DNA of 64,000 nucleotides. Source: Amycolatopsis pretoriensis. GTDB taxonomy: Bacteria > Actinomycetota > Actinomycetes > Mycobacteriales > Pseudonocardiaceae. The stretch lies in contig NZ_FNUJ01000002.1 of NCBI RefSeq assembly GCF_900107925.1, positions 434,001 through 498,000 on the forward strand, given 5' to 3'. The translations under genes were made by a program, and so were the position numbers. This document shows positions 25,257-33,784 of this stretch, piece after piece. The notes beneath the pieces are model-generated. The model was not told the DNA's origin and made no database searches. It saw only the letters and a program-made list of their open reading frames with translations. The first letter of the stretch is position 1; each line of letters starts with the position of its first letter.

Positions 25257-26114
25257 TCAAAAACGCACGGTGCGGAGGTACTCGAAGCCGACCTTGGCGG
25301 TGTTCAGCGGGTCGGCCGGCTGGTCGTGCTCGACGATGTACTCGCCGATGTTGTGGCAGGACGCGGCGAAGATGCGCGGGAAGTTGATCACCCCGGCGCC
25401 GGGGTCGACCATCTGCCCGTCCGCGGTCCGGTCCTTGACGTGGTACTGCGTGACGCGCGGGTAGTTGCGCCGGAACAGCTCGACCGGGTCCGCGCCGCCG
25501 TTCACCGCCCAGAACAGGTCGATCTCCAGGTGCACGAGCCGCTTGTCCGTCTTCGCGGTGAGGACGTCGTAGGGAACCACGCCGCCGATCGGGGCGAACT
25601 CGTGGTCGTGGTTGTGGTAGCCGAGCGCGAGCCCGGCCTTCTTGAAGGCGACCGCGGCGGTGTTCATGCGGCCCGCGAAGGCCTCCCACTCGGCGATGGT
25701 GCCGAAATTCGCGTACGGCACCACGACCGAGCGGTTGCCGAGGACCTTCGCGTCGGCGATGACCTGGTTCAGGTCGCCGTCGATGCCCACGTGCGTCGAG
25801 GAGGCCTTGATGTGGTTGCGGTCGAGGATGGCGCGGAACTCGGTCGCGCTGCGGCCGTAGGTCCCGGCCAGCTCGACCTTCCGGTAGCCGATGTCGGCCA
25901 GCGCGGAAAGCGTGCCTTCGGGGTCGTTCTGGAGCAGGGAACGCAGGGAGTAGAGCTGGATGCTGATCTTGTCGACCGGGACCCGTTGCCGGGCCGCCGC
26001 CGCGCTCGCGGTGCCGGGCAGGGCCACCGCCGCGGCCCCCACCGTGAGGGCCGCTGTCGCCACGTTCAGGAACGTTCGTCGGGAGTGTTGCTGCTCTGGC
26101 AGGTCACCGCACAT
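25257..26114 (-). CDS. Tat-exported sugar isomerase/epimerase-like TIM barrel
   Basis: 285 aa. A twin-arginine signal (HSRRTFLNVATAALTVGAAA, AxA site near 35) precedes an AP_endonuc_2/xylose isomerase-like barrel (SIQLYSLRSLL, GYRKVELAGTYG, GYHNHDHEF, LEIDLFWAVNGG, YHVKDR), with the usual metal-binding His/Glu/Asp. Most relatives act in the cytoplasm, so export is notable. Related TIM barrels occur in 3-keto-glycoside and C-glycoside breakdown, which fits the DUF1080 neighbour, but the reaction here is unproven. It starts 9 nt after the second barrel protein. Confidence 0.85.
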   Translation of the reverse strand: MCGDLPEQQHSRRTFLNVATAALTVGAAAVALPGTASAAAARQRVPVDKISIQLYSLRSLLQNDPEGTLSALADIGYRKVELAGTYGRSATEFRAILDRNHIKASSTHVGIDGDLNQVIADAKVLGNRSVVVPYANFGTIAEWEAFAGRMNTAAVAFKKAGLALGYHNHDHEFAPIGGVVPYDVLTAKTDKRLVHLEIDLFWAVNGGADPVELFRRNYPRVTQYHVKDRTADGQMVDPGAGVINFPRIFAASCHNIGEYIVEHDQPADPLNTAKVGFEYLRTVRF

Positions 26115-26123
26115 GGAACTCCC

Positions 26124-27128
26124 TCATCTCTGGTTGCTGAAAGCCGCGTCGAAAGCCGCCGACGGCTGGTCGAACAGGTGCTCGCGCAGGTACTTCACCG
26201 CCTCCGCCGCGCCCCGGAGCCGGTCCATCCCGGCGTCTTCCCACTCCACCGAGATCGGGCCGGTGTAGCCGATCGAGTTCAGCGCCCGGAAGCAGTCCTC
26301 CCACGGGACGTCGCCGTGGCCGACGGACACGAAGTCCCAGCCCCGCCGCGGGTCCGCCCAGGCCAGGTGCGACCCGAGCCGCCCGTTGCGGCCGTCGAAG
26401 CGCTTGCGGGTGTCCTTGCAGTCGACGTGGTAGATCCGGTCGGCGAAGTCGAGGATGAACCCGACCGGGTCGAGGTCCTGCCAGACGAAGTGCGACGGGT
26501 CCCAGTTCAGCCCGAACGCCGGCCGGTGGTCGACGGCCTCCAGCGCGCGCTTGGTCGTCCAGTAGTCGTACGCGATCTCCGACGGGTGAACTTCGTGCGC
26601 GAATCGGACGCCCACCTCGTCGAACACATCGAGGATCGGGTGCCACCGGCGAGCGAAGTCCGCGTAACCGTCATCGATGTCATCGCGCGAGACCGGCGGG
26701 AACATCGCCACGTACTTCCAGATCTTCGACCCCGTGAAACCGATTACCGTGTCGACGCCGAGCCTCGCCGCGGCCCGCGCGGTGTCGGCCATTTCGGCCG
26801 CCGCCCGCTGCCGGACGCCCTCGGGCTCACCGTCACCCCACACCCGGGCCGGGAGAATGGCTTTGTGCCGGGCGTCGATCGGGTCGTCGCAGACGGCCTG
26901 GCCGACGAGGTGGTTCGAGATCGCCCACACTTTGAGCCCGTGCTCAGCGAGCAGCGCCAAGCGGCCCGGCACGTAGTCCTCTTCGGACAGTGCGCGATCG
27001 ACCTCGAAGTGGTCGCCCGAGCAGGCGATTTCCAGGCCGTCGTAGCCCCAGTCGGCGGCGAGCTTGCAGACCTCGGTGAACGGCAGGTCCGCCCACTGGC
27101 CGGTGAACAGCGTGACCGGACGGCTCAT
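26124..27128 (-). CDS. cytoplasmic sugar isomerase/epimerase (TIM barrel)
   Basis: 334 aa, AP_endonuc_2 family, without a signal peptide. Motifs: [66 protein letters not shown] and [10 protein letters not shown], giving the Glu/Asp/His metal site. ATG 27128 overlaps the dehydrogenase stop (ATGA), so it is coupled to the Gfo/Idh gene, a pairing typical of inositol- or keto-sugar catabolism. It probably handles the imported sugar product. Confidence 0.88.
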   Translation of the reverse strand: MSRPVTLFTGQWADLPFTEVCKLAADWGYDGLEIACSGDHFEVDRALSEEDYVPGRLALLAEHGLKVWAISNHLVGQAVCDDPIDARHKAILPARVWGDGEPEGVRQRAAAEMADTARAAARLGVDTVIGFTGSKIWKYVAMFPPVSRDDIDDGYADFARRWHPILDVFDEVGVRFAHEVHPSEIAYDYWTTKRALEAVDHRPAFGLNWDPSHFVWQDLDPVGFILDFADRIYHVDCKDTRKRFDGRNGRLGSHLAWADPRRGWDFVSVGHGDVPWEDCFRALNSIGYTGPISVEWEDAGMDRLRGAAEAVKYLREHLFDQPSAAFDAAFSNQR

Positions 27129-28273
27129 TTCTCCTCCTCCACCGCGGTCCACTTCGCTTCGGCGGCAGCGCTTTCCTCGACGGCGGCCAGCACGCGCTGG
27201 ACGCGCAGGCCGTCGTCGAAGCTCGGCGTGGGGTCCGTGCCGGCACCGATGGCTTCCAGGAGGTCGGCGACCTCGTTGGTGAACGTGTGCTCGTAGCCGA
27301 GCAGGTGCCCCGGCGGCCACCACACCCCGACATACGGGTGGTCGGGCTCGGTGACGAGGATGCGGCGGAAACCCGCTTCGGTGCCGGTGCCCTCGTACCA
27401 CTGCAGCTCGTTCATCGACTCGAAGTCGAACGCCAGGCTCGCCTTCGAGCCGTTGACCTCCAGCCGCATCGCGTTCTTGCGGCCGAGCGCGAACCGCGTG
27501 GCCTCGAAGCTCGCCACCGCTCCCCCGGACAGCCGCGCCAGGAACAGCGCGGTGTCGTCGACCGTCACGTCGTCGGTCCCGCCGGTTTCGGCCGGGCGTT
27601 CCTTCACGAAGGTGTTCGTCAGCGCCGAAACCCCGGTGACCAGCTCACCGGTGACGAACTGGGCGGCGTCGACGATGTGCGCGCCGAGGTCGCCCAGCGC
27701 GCCCGACCCGGCGGTCTCCTTCCGCAGCCGCCAGGTCATCGGCGCCTGCGGGTCGGAGAGCCAGTCCTGCAGGTAGACCGACCGGACGTGCCGGATCTCC
27801 CCGAGCGCCCCGCTCTCGACCAGTTTCCTGGCGTGCGCGAGCGCGGGCACCCGGCGGTAGTTGAACGCGACCATGGCCCGCACCCCGCGTTCGCGGGCCC
27901 GCCGCGCCGCCTCGGCCATCGCTTCGGCCTCCGCGACCGAGTTGGCCAGGGGCTTCTCGCACAGCACGTGCTTGCCGGCGTCCAGCGCGGCGATCGCGAT
28001 CTCGGCGTGGCTGTCGCCCGGCGTGCAGACGTCGACCAGGTCGACGTCGTCCCGGGCGATCAGCTTCCGCCAGTCGGTCTCGACGGCCTCCCACCCGAAC
28101 CGGGCCGCCGCGTCGCCGGCCCGGGACTCGTCCCGGCCGGCGAGCACGGCGAGCCTCGGTACCAGCGGCGGGTCGAAGAACCGGTGGACGCTGCGCCACG
28201 CGTGCGAGTGCACCGCACCCATGAACGCGTGGCCCACCATCCCGATCCCGATGGTTTCCCGTGCCGGGCTCAT
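27125..28273 (-). CDS. Gfo/Idh/MocA family NAD(P)-dependent dehydrogenase
   Basis: 382 aa. The N-terminal Rossmann domain ([18 protein letters not shown]) carries CEKPLANS, the EKP lysine motif, and the C-terminal domain has [17 protein letters not shown] with the usual catalytic Asp/His pair. The family oxidises or reduces sugar hydroxyls, including C3 of glycosides (ThuB-like). Coupled to the isomerase downstream and 34 nt after the sugar-binding protein gene, it fits an intracellular keto-sugar step. Confidence 0.9.
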   Translation of the reverse strand: MSPARETIGIGMVGHAFMGAVHSHAWRSVHRFFDPPLVPRLAVLAGRDESRAGDAAARFGWEAVETDWRKLIARDDVDLVDVCTPGDSHAEIAIAALDAGKHVLCEKPLANSVAEAEAMAEAARRARERGVRAMVAFNYRRVPALAHARKLVESGALGEIRHVRSVYLQDWLSDPQAPMTWRLRKETAGSGALGDLGAHIVDAAQFVTGELVTGVSALTNTFVKERPAETGGTDDVTVDDTALFLARLSGGAVASFEATRFALGRKNAMRLEVNGSKASLAFDFESMNELQWYEGTGTEAGFRRILVTEPDHPYVGVWWPPGHLLGYEHTFTNEVADLLEAIGAGTDPTPSFDDGLRVQRVLAAVEESAAAEAKWTAVEEEK

Positions 28274-28307
28274 ACCCCTCCTTCTTGCTGTGCCTGCGGA
28301 AGTCCGG

Positions 28308-29363
28308 TCAGGAGTCGAAGCCGACGTCGAGGTACTGGTCGACGTTCTCCTTCGTCACGACCGCCGAATACGTCGTGATCTCGGCCGGGATGTCGTGCTC
28401 GGCCAGGTCGCCGATCCCCTTGCCCTGCCCCAGCAAGCGGGCCAGCGCGACGGCCGTCGACGCCATCGACGGGCTGTAGAGCACGGTCGCCTTGATCGGC
28501 GACGAGTCCGCCTTGATCAGGTTCATCATGTTCTTCGAGCCGGCGCCGCCGACCATGATGAACTCCTTGCGGCCCGCGGTGTCGATCGCGGCGTTGACCC
28601 CGATGCCCTGGTCGTCGTCGTGGTTCCAGAGGGCGTCCAGCTTGGGCGCGCCCTGGAGCAGGTTCGCCGTCTGCTGCTCCCCGGACTCCGACGTGAACTG
28701 CGCCGAGACGCGCGGACCGACCTTGAACCCGGCGCGCCCCAACGCGTCCGAGAAGCCCTTGCTGCGTTCCTGGGTCAGCGGCAGCGAATCGATCCCGGCG
28801 ACCTCGCCGATGATCGGGTTCGCGACGTTCTTCTTCTTGAGCTCCGCGGCGAGGTAGTTGCCCGCGTTGACGCCCATCCGGTAGTTGTCGCCGCCGATCC
28901 ACGTTCTATACGCGAGCGGCGTGTCGAAGACGCGGTCCAGGTTGATCACCGGGATGCCGGCGTCCATCGCCTGCTGGCCGACCGCGGTGAGCGCCTTGCC
29001 GTCGAACGGCAGGATCACCAGGACGTCGACCTTGGCGTTGATCAGCGTCTCCACCTGGGAGATCTGCTGGTTGACGTCGTTGGTGCCCTCGGTGGCGTTG
29101 AACTTCACCTCACTGAACTTCTGCGCCTGGGCCTTGGCGTTCTTGGTGATCGCCGCGATCCAGCCGTGGTCGGCGGCCGGCGCGGAGAAGCCGATCGTGA
29201 CCGGTTTTCCGGGCTGGGCGTTGTTGCCCGCGTTGGCGACCGGCGCGTTGGACTCCGAGTTCGCGGGCGTGTTCGACGTGCAGCCGGCCAGCAGCGCGCC
29301 GGCGCCGACGGCGGCCCCGCCCAGCAGGAATCCCCGGCGGCCGAGGAAGGGTTGTTCGGCCAT
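28308..29363 (-). CDS. ribose-type ABC importer, substrate-binding lipoprotein
   Basis: 351 aa, Peripla_BP_4 family. A Tat-like RRGFLLGG and lipobox LLAGC (cysteine near 28) anchor it outside the membrane. The body shows VTIGFSAPAADHGWIAAI, VLVILPFDGKALTAVGQQAMDAGIPVINLDR and LWNHDDDQGIGV, landmarks of pentose/hexose-binding proteins. It is followed by Gfo/Idh and preceded by the permease, and should define the sugar taken up, which is not readable from sequence. Confidence 0.92.
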   Translation of the reverse strand: MAEQPFLGRRGFLLGGAAVGAGALLAGCTSNTPANSESNAPVANAGNNAQPGKPVTIGFSAPAADHGWIAAITKNAKAQAQKFSEVKFNATEGTNDVNQQISQVETLINAKVDVLVILPFDGKALTAVGQQAMDAGIPVINLDRVFDTPLAYRTWIGGDNYRMGVNAGNYLAAELKKKNVANPIIGEVAGIDSLPLTQERSKGFSDALGRAGFKVGPRVSAQFTSESGEQQTANLLQGAPKLDALWNHDDDQGIGVNAAIDTAGRKEFIMVGGAGSKNMMNLIKADSSPIKATVLYSPSMASTAVALARLLGQGKGIGDLAEHDIPAEITTYSAVVTKENVDQYLDVGFDS

Positions 29364-29385
29364 GGTGAACCTCCATCGGTGGTGA

Positions 29386-30384
29386 CTAACTACCGGTCCT
29401 GGCTTTCCGGGCCCGGAACTGCAAGAGCACGGCGAGCACGATGATCACGCCCTTGGCGATGTTCTGGATGTCGGTGTCCAGGTTGTTCAGCGTGAAGATG
29501 TTCGACAGCACCGTGAAGATCAGCACGCCGATGAGGGTGCCGATGAGCGAGCCGCGGCCGCCGGTCAGCAGCGTGCCGCCGATGACCACCGCCGCGATCG
29601 CGTCGAGCTCGTAGAACATGCCGTTGGTCGACGCGCCCGCCGTCGTCCGCGCGACGACCATGAGCGCGGCGATCCCGCAGCACAGCCCGGCGACCCCGTA
29701 GACGAGCGCGAGGTGGCGCTTGACGTTGATCCCGGCCAGCCGCGACGCCTCGGCGTTGCCGCCGACCGCGTACGTCCGGCGGCCGAAGGTGGTGCGGTTG
29801 AGCACGACCCAGCCGACCGCGAACACCAGCGCGAACAGCCAGATCAGCGTCGGGATGCCGAGGAAGCTGCCCCGGAAGAACGCGAGGAAGCCCTGGTCGG
29901 CGACGACCTGGGTGCGCCGGCCGCTGATGCGTTCGGCGAGCCCGCGGGCCGAGACGTACATCGCGAGCGTCGCGATGAACGGCACGACCTTGCCGTAGGC
30001 GACGAGGACGCCGTTGACCAGCCCGCAGCCGAGGCCGACCGCGAGGCCGCAGATCACCATCACGAACGGCCCGTAGGACTGCGTCGCCAGGGTCGTCAGC
30101 CAGACCCCGGCCAGGCCGACCATCGACCCGACGGACAGGTCGATGCCGCCGCTGATGATCACGAACGTCATCCCGACGCTGACCACGCCGATCGCGGCGG
30201 CCAGCCGCAGGATCGTCGAGATGTTGCTTTCGGTGAAGAACAGCTCCGGCCGGGTGAACTGCCCGACCAGGCACAGGACGACGAGCACGCCGGCCAGGCC
30301 GAGCAGCCTCGGGTCGGCGGAGAAGGAGAAGCGTTTCCGTTCGACGGGAAGCGCTTCCTGTGGCGGTGCTTGCGTTTCGGTCAT
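29386..30384 (-). CDS. ribose-type ABC importer, permease
   Basis: 332 aa RbsC-like permease with 8-10 membrane helices and the family motifs GGIDLSVGSMVGLAGV and GRRTYAVGGNAEASRLAGI. It overlaps the ATPase gene by 4 nt and precedes the binding-protein gene. A perfect LacI-type palindrome lies in its fifth part of the coding start (30347-30358). Confidence 0.92.
   Translation of the reverse strand: MTETQAPPQEALPVERKRFSFSADPRLLGLAGVLVVLCLVGQFTRPELFFTESNISTILRLAAAIGVVSVGMTFVIISGGIDLSVGSMVGLAGVWLTTLATQSYGPFVMVICGLAVGLGCGLVNGVLVAYGKVVPFIATLAMYVSARGLAERISGRRTQVVADQGFLAFFRGSFLGIPTLIWLFALVFAVGWVVLNRTTFGRRTYAVGGNAEASRLAGINVKRHLALVYGVAGLCCGIAALMVVARTTAGASTNGMFYELDAIAAVVIGGTLLTGGRGSLIGTLIGVLIFTVLSNIFTLNNLDTDIQNIAKGVIIVLAVLLQFRARKARTGS
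30347..30358. promoter_or_regulatory. LacI-type palindrome inside the permease start
   Basis: GGAAGCGCTTCC is a perfect 12-bp palindrome with the central GCGC typical of LacI-family operators. It covers codons 9-13 of the permease. No LacI gene is in the window; chance occurrence in GC-rich DNA is possible. Confidence 0.3.
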
Positions 30385-31880
30385 GCCGCGCTCCCCTCGA
30401 GAATCACGTCGAGCACCTCGGCCTCGGTCAGCCCGGCCGACGGCCGGTCGGCGAGGACACGGCCCTCGCGCAGCACCAGCACCCGGTCGGACAGCCCGAG
30501 CACCTCGGGGATTTCACTGGACACCAGCACGATCGCGACCCCGGTCGCGGCCAGCTCGTCGATCAGCCGGTACAACTCGGCCCGGGCGCCGACGTCGACA
30601 CCGCGCGTCGGCTCGTCGAGCAGCAGCACCCGGCACCCGCGGACCAGCCACCGCGCGAGCACGGCCTTCTGCTGGTTGCCGCCGGACAAGGTGCGCACGA
30701 TCCGCCGCGGGTCGGCGGGCCGCAGGTCGAGGCGGCGCAGGCTCGCGCCGGCGTCGTCGAGTTCGCGGCCGCGCTCGGAGAAGCCGAACTTCGCGTAGCG
30801 GCCGAGGCTCGCCAGGGTCACGTTGTGCACCACCGGCAGGTCCAGCAGCAGGCCCTGGCTCTTGCGCTCCTCGGGCGCGAGGCCGATGCCGGCCTTGACG
30901 GCGGCGCGGACGTTGCCGGTGCCGAGCGGTTTTCCCTGCACGGCAACGGTTCCGCGGTCGGCCTTGCGCGCGCCGAAGATCGTTTCGAGGATCTCGCTGC
31001 GGCCCGAACCGACCAGCCCGGCGATGCCGACGACCTCGCCCGCGTGGACGGTGAAGCTGACGTCTTCGAACTCGCCATTGCGGGTCAGGTCGGCGACTTC
31101 GAGCACCGGGGTGGTCTTGGCGTGGCCCTCGTGGCGCGGGCCGAAGACGGTCTCGACCTTGCGCCCGGCCATCAGGGCGACCAGGTCGGCGGTCGGCGTC
31201 TCGCGGGCGTCGAGTCCGGTACCGACGGTCCGGCCGTCTTTGAGCACGGTCACCCGGTGCCCGATCCGGCGCAGTTCCTCCAGGCGGTGGGAGATGTAGA
31301 CGACCGCGACACCGTCGGCGGTCAGCTCGCCGACGATCCGGAAGAGGTTGTCGACCTCCTCGCCGGCGAGCGCGGCGGTCGGTTCGTCCATCACGAGCAG
31401 CCGGGCGTCGTGGGCGAGCGCGCGGGCCATCGAGACGAGCTGCTGCCCGGCGGCCGAGAGCTTGCCGACCTCGGTCGAGGGCCGGATGTCGGGGTGGCCG
31501 AGCCGCGCCATCAGGCGGGCGGCCTCGTCGCGGGCCTGCGAGATGCGCGTGAAGCCGAAGCGGGCGCGTTCGTGGCCGAGGAAGATGTTGTCCGCCACCG
31601 AAAGCCCGGGCACCAGGTCGAGTTCCTGGTACATGGTGGCGATGCCCAGGCGCAGGGCGTCGACCGGCGAGCCGAGCGTCACGGGTTCGCCCCGCCAGGT
31701 GATCTCGCCGGTGTCGGGCTGGTGCGCGCCGGCGAGGACCTTGATGAGCGTCGACTTGCCCGCGCCGTTCTGGCCGAGCAGGCAGTGCACCTCGCCCGGT
31801 TCGACGTCGAGGTCGACGCCGTCGAGGGCGCGGACGCCGGGGAACGTCTTCACGATCCCGCGGACGGACAGCAGACTCAT
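30381..31880 (-). CDS. ribose-type ABC importer, duplicated ATPase
   Basis: 499 aa RbsA-like protein with two nucleotide-binding domains. The N-terminal one has Walker A GQNGAGKS near 34, an LSAAGQQLV signature and Walker B LLVMDEPTAAL. The C-terminal one has the family's degenerate Walker A GLVGSGRSE, signature LSGGNQQKAVLARWL and LLLDEPTRGVDVG. Start 31880 overlaps the ROK stop (ATGA), so importer expression is directly tied to the repressor gene. Confidence 0.93.
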   Translation of the reverse strand: MSLLSVRGIVKTFPGVRALDGVDLDVEPGEVHCLLGQNGAGKSTLIKVLAGAHQPDTGEITWRGEPVTLGSPVDALRLGIATMYQELDLVPGLSVADNIFLGHERARFGFTRISQARDEAARLMARLGHPDIRPSTEVGKLSAAGQQLVSMARALAHDARLLVMDEPTAALAGEEVDNLFRIVGELTADGVAVVYISHRLEELRRIGHRVTVLKDGRTVGTGLDARETPTADLVALMAGRKVETVFGPRHEGHAKTTPVLEVADLTRNGEFEDVSFTVHAGEVVGIAGLVGSGRSEILETIFGARKADRGTVAVQGKPLGTGNVRAAVKAGIGLAPEERKSQGLLLDLPVVHNVTLASLGRYAKFGFSERGRELDDAGASLRRLDLRPADPRRIVRTLSGGNQQKAVLARWLVRGCRVLLLDEPTRGVDVGARAELYRLIDELAATGVAIVLVSSEIPEVLGLSDRVLVLREGRVLADRPSAGLTEAEVLDVILEGSAA

Positions 31881-33058
31881 ACCGAAGCCTCCTCGACGAG
31901 AGTCGGGTTCGCGAACAGCCGCTCGGCGGCCAGGTGCGCGGCACCCCGCAGCGGGGCGCCCAGGCCGAGCCGGGACGGCACGATCCGGGCGTGACCGAGC
32001 GGCCGGGCGGCGAGCTCGACGCGGATCGGTTCCACCAGCCAGTCGCCGAGCTCGGCGAAGTACCCGCCGAGCACGACGACGTCCGGGTCGAGCACGTCGA
32101 CCACAGTGGACAGTGCGACGCCGAGGGCGACGCCGAGTTCGTGGACCGCGGTGGCCGCGCGCTGGTCGCCGAGCCGGACGCGCTGCTTGAGCAGGGCGAC
32201 GCGGCCGCCGACGCCGAGGGCGGGATCGTGCAGCGGGTCGCCGGGCGCGGCGGCCGCGCGCAGGACGGCGGCCAGGTTCGCCTTCGTCTGCAGGCAGCCG
32301 GTCCGGCCGCAGGAGCAGCGTTCGCCGGACGGGTCGACGGCGATGTGCCCGACCTCGCCCGCGAAGCCGCGCGCACCGCGCAGGATCGTGCCGCCGGAGA
32401 CGAGCCCGCCGCCGACGGCGGTGCCGCCGCTGAGGTAGAAGAGCTCGCTCCCCACGCCGTCGACGGCTTCGGCGAGGGCCCCGAGGTTGGCGTCGTTGTC
32501 GACGGCGACGGCCTCGGCGGGCAGCCCCAGCCGGGCGGCCATCAGGCCGGCGATCTCGGCGTCCCGCCAGCGAAGGGCGGGAGCGAGCCGCAGCACGGCG
32601 GCGGCCGAGTCGACCAGCCCGGGCACGGAGACGGCGACCCCGACGGGGGTGCCGGGCAGCACCCGGCGGGCGAGGTGGGCGAGTTCGTCCATGCACCGGG
32701 GCAGCCCGAGCGCGGCGACGTCGACGACCTCGGCTCGTTCGGCGACCATCCGGCCCCCGAGATCGGTGACGACGGCGGACAGCCGGTCGGCCTCGATGCT
32801 CAGGGCGAGGGCGTAGGCGTCTTCGCCGTGGAGTTCGACGAGCCGGCTCGGCCGCCCGTTGCCGGCCCGGACCCCGGCGGCCCGGACGAGCCCGCGTCCG
32901 GCGAGATCGGCGAGCAGCCCGGGAAGGGCCGACTTCGCGATCCCGCACCGGGCGGCGAGCTGGGTCCGCGAGAGGGGGCCGGCACGGAGGGCGCGGAGGA
33001 CGGAGGCGAGGTTGGCCGTCCGCGGGCTCGCCGGGTCGGCTCGCCTGGTCTCGGCCAC
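31877..33058 (-). CDS. ROK family transcriptional repressor, first gene of the sugar-oxidation cluster
   Basis: 393 aa. An N-terminal winged helix (LSRTQLAARCGIAKSALPGLLADLAGRGLV) is followed by a sugar-kinase-like ROK domain with ligand region VDNDANLGALAEA, GGTAVGGGLVSGG and the zinc motif GHIAVDPSGERCSCGRTGCLQT. Such repressors bind a sugar and release the operon, usually including themselves. Two inverted repeats with ACTTT/AAAGT arms lie upstream and are the likely operators. Confidence 0.92.
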   Translation of the reverse strand: MAETRRADPASPRTANLASVLRALRAGPLSRTQLAARCGIAKSALPGLLADLAGRGLVRAAGVRAGNGRPSRLVELHGEDAYALALSIEADRLSAVVTDLGGRMVAERAEVVDVAALGLPRCMDELAHLARRVLPGTPVGVAVSVPGLVDSAAAVLRLAPALRWRDAEIAGLMAARLGLPAEAVAVDNDANLGALAEAVDGVGSELFYLSGGTAVGGGLVSGGTILRGARGFAGEVGHIAVDPSGERCSCGRTGCLQTKANLAAVLRAAAAPGDPLHDPALGVGGRVALLKQRVRLGDQRAATAVHELGVALGVALSTVVDVLDPDVVVLGGYFAELGDWLVEPIRVELAARPLGHARIVPSRLGLGAPLRGAAHLAAERLFANPTLVEEASV

Positions 33059-33089
33059 GGTGCCCCCACTTGTGTCGTGTAGCGAGCGG

Positions 33090-33114
33090 ACTTTGTCGCT
33101 CAGGCAGCGAAAGT
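33090..33114. promoter_or_regulatory. candidate ROK operator, proximal
   Basis: ACTTTGTCGCT (33090-33100) and AGCGAAAGT (33106-33114) form an inverted repeat interrupted by 2 extra bases, 31 bp upstream of the ROK start. It shares the ACTTT/AAAGT ends with the distal site. Confidence 0.5.
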
Positions 33115-33191
33115 AGGGTGGCGCGCATCACTCGTCAAGGTGATGGAGTTGGGGTTTGGCCGGTTTTCACCCGGATAGACGTGCGAAACCG

Positions 33192-33226
33192 GACAGACTT
33201 TCGGTTTGAAAGTGCGAAAGTCTGTC
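33192..33226. promoter_or_regulatory. candidate ROK operator, distal, with nested repeats
   Basis: Perfect 12-bp arms GACAGACTTTCG (33192-33203) and CGAAAGTCTGTC (33215-33226) flank 11 nt. A second inverted repeat, ACTTTC (33197-33202) and GAAAGT (33208-33213), overlaps the left arm. Alternative pairing of half-sites suggests co-operative or alternative binding by the ROK dimer. Confidence 0.6.
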
Positions 33227-33240
33227 TGATTTTGACATTT

Positions 33241-33784
33241 GATGGCGCGGCGGCGGTGGCGGGGAAGTCGCTCGGCGGGGGTCTTGGGGGTGGCGTTTCG
33301 GCCACCCGGGAGCCCGCGCGCCGGGTGGCTCGGCCGGGTGCGCCCAGCCGAGGCAACCGGCGAATCCGCCCTCGGCCGGAAGCTTGGCCCCGGGCGCCCC
33401 TCGCGCGGGGCAACGAGATCGGCGGCCGCGCCGCGACCTCCGCGCGGCCGGTTGCCGCGGCGAGCGCTCGGCCGGCACTCGCCCTCGCGCCTCGGGCGCC
33501 CACCGCGCGGCCGACTGCCGCGCCGCGACCACCGCACCGCCGGCTGCCGCGGCGAGCGCTCGGCCGGCACTCGCCCTCGCGCCTCGAGCGCCCACCGCGC
33601 GAAGCGGCAGTTGCGGAACCGAGCGGCAGCGGCCTCCGCGCGCCGGTGGCCACGCTCCGGCGCCCGGCCGGCATTCGCGACCTCGCCGACCTCGACCGAA
33701 GTCGGCGCGCTTGCCGCGGCCGGGCGCTCAGCCGGCGCCCGCGGGCCGCACCGAGCCCCGGTTCAGCCGCCCCGCGCCCGGACC
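33241..33784. repeat. GC-rich intergenic region with a 92-bp tandem duplication
   Basis: A 57-bp segment at 33453-33509 recurs at 33545-33601 with one difference (hand comparison), and similarity extends to the flanks, giving about two units of 92 bp. ORFs on both strands here are arginine- and proline-rich shadows without recognisable protein. No gene is called between 33059 and 33784. Confidence 0.55.
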
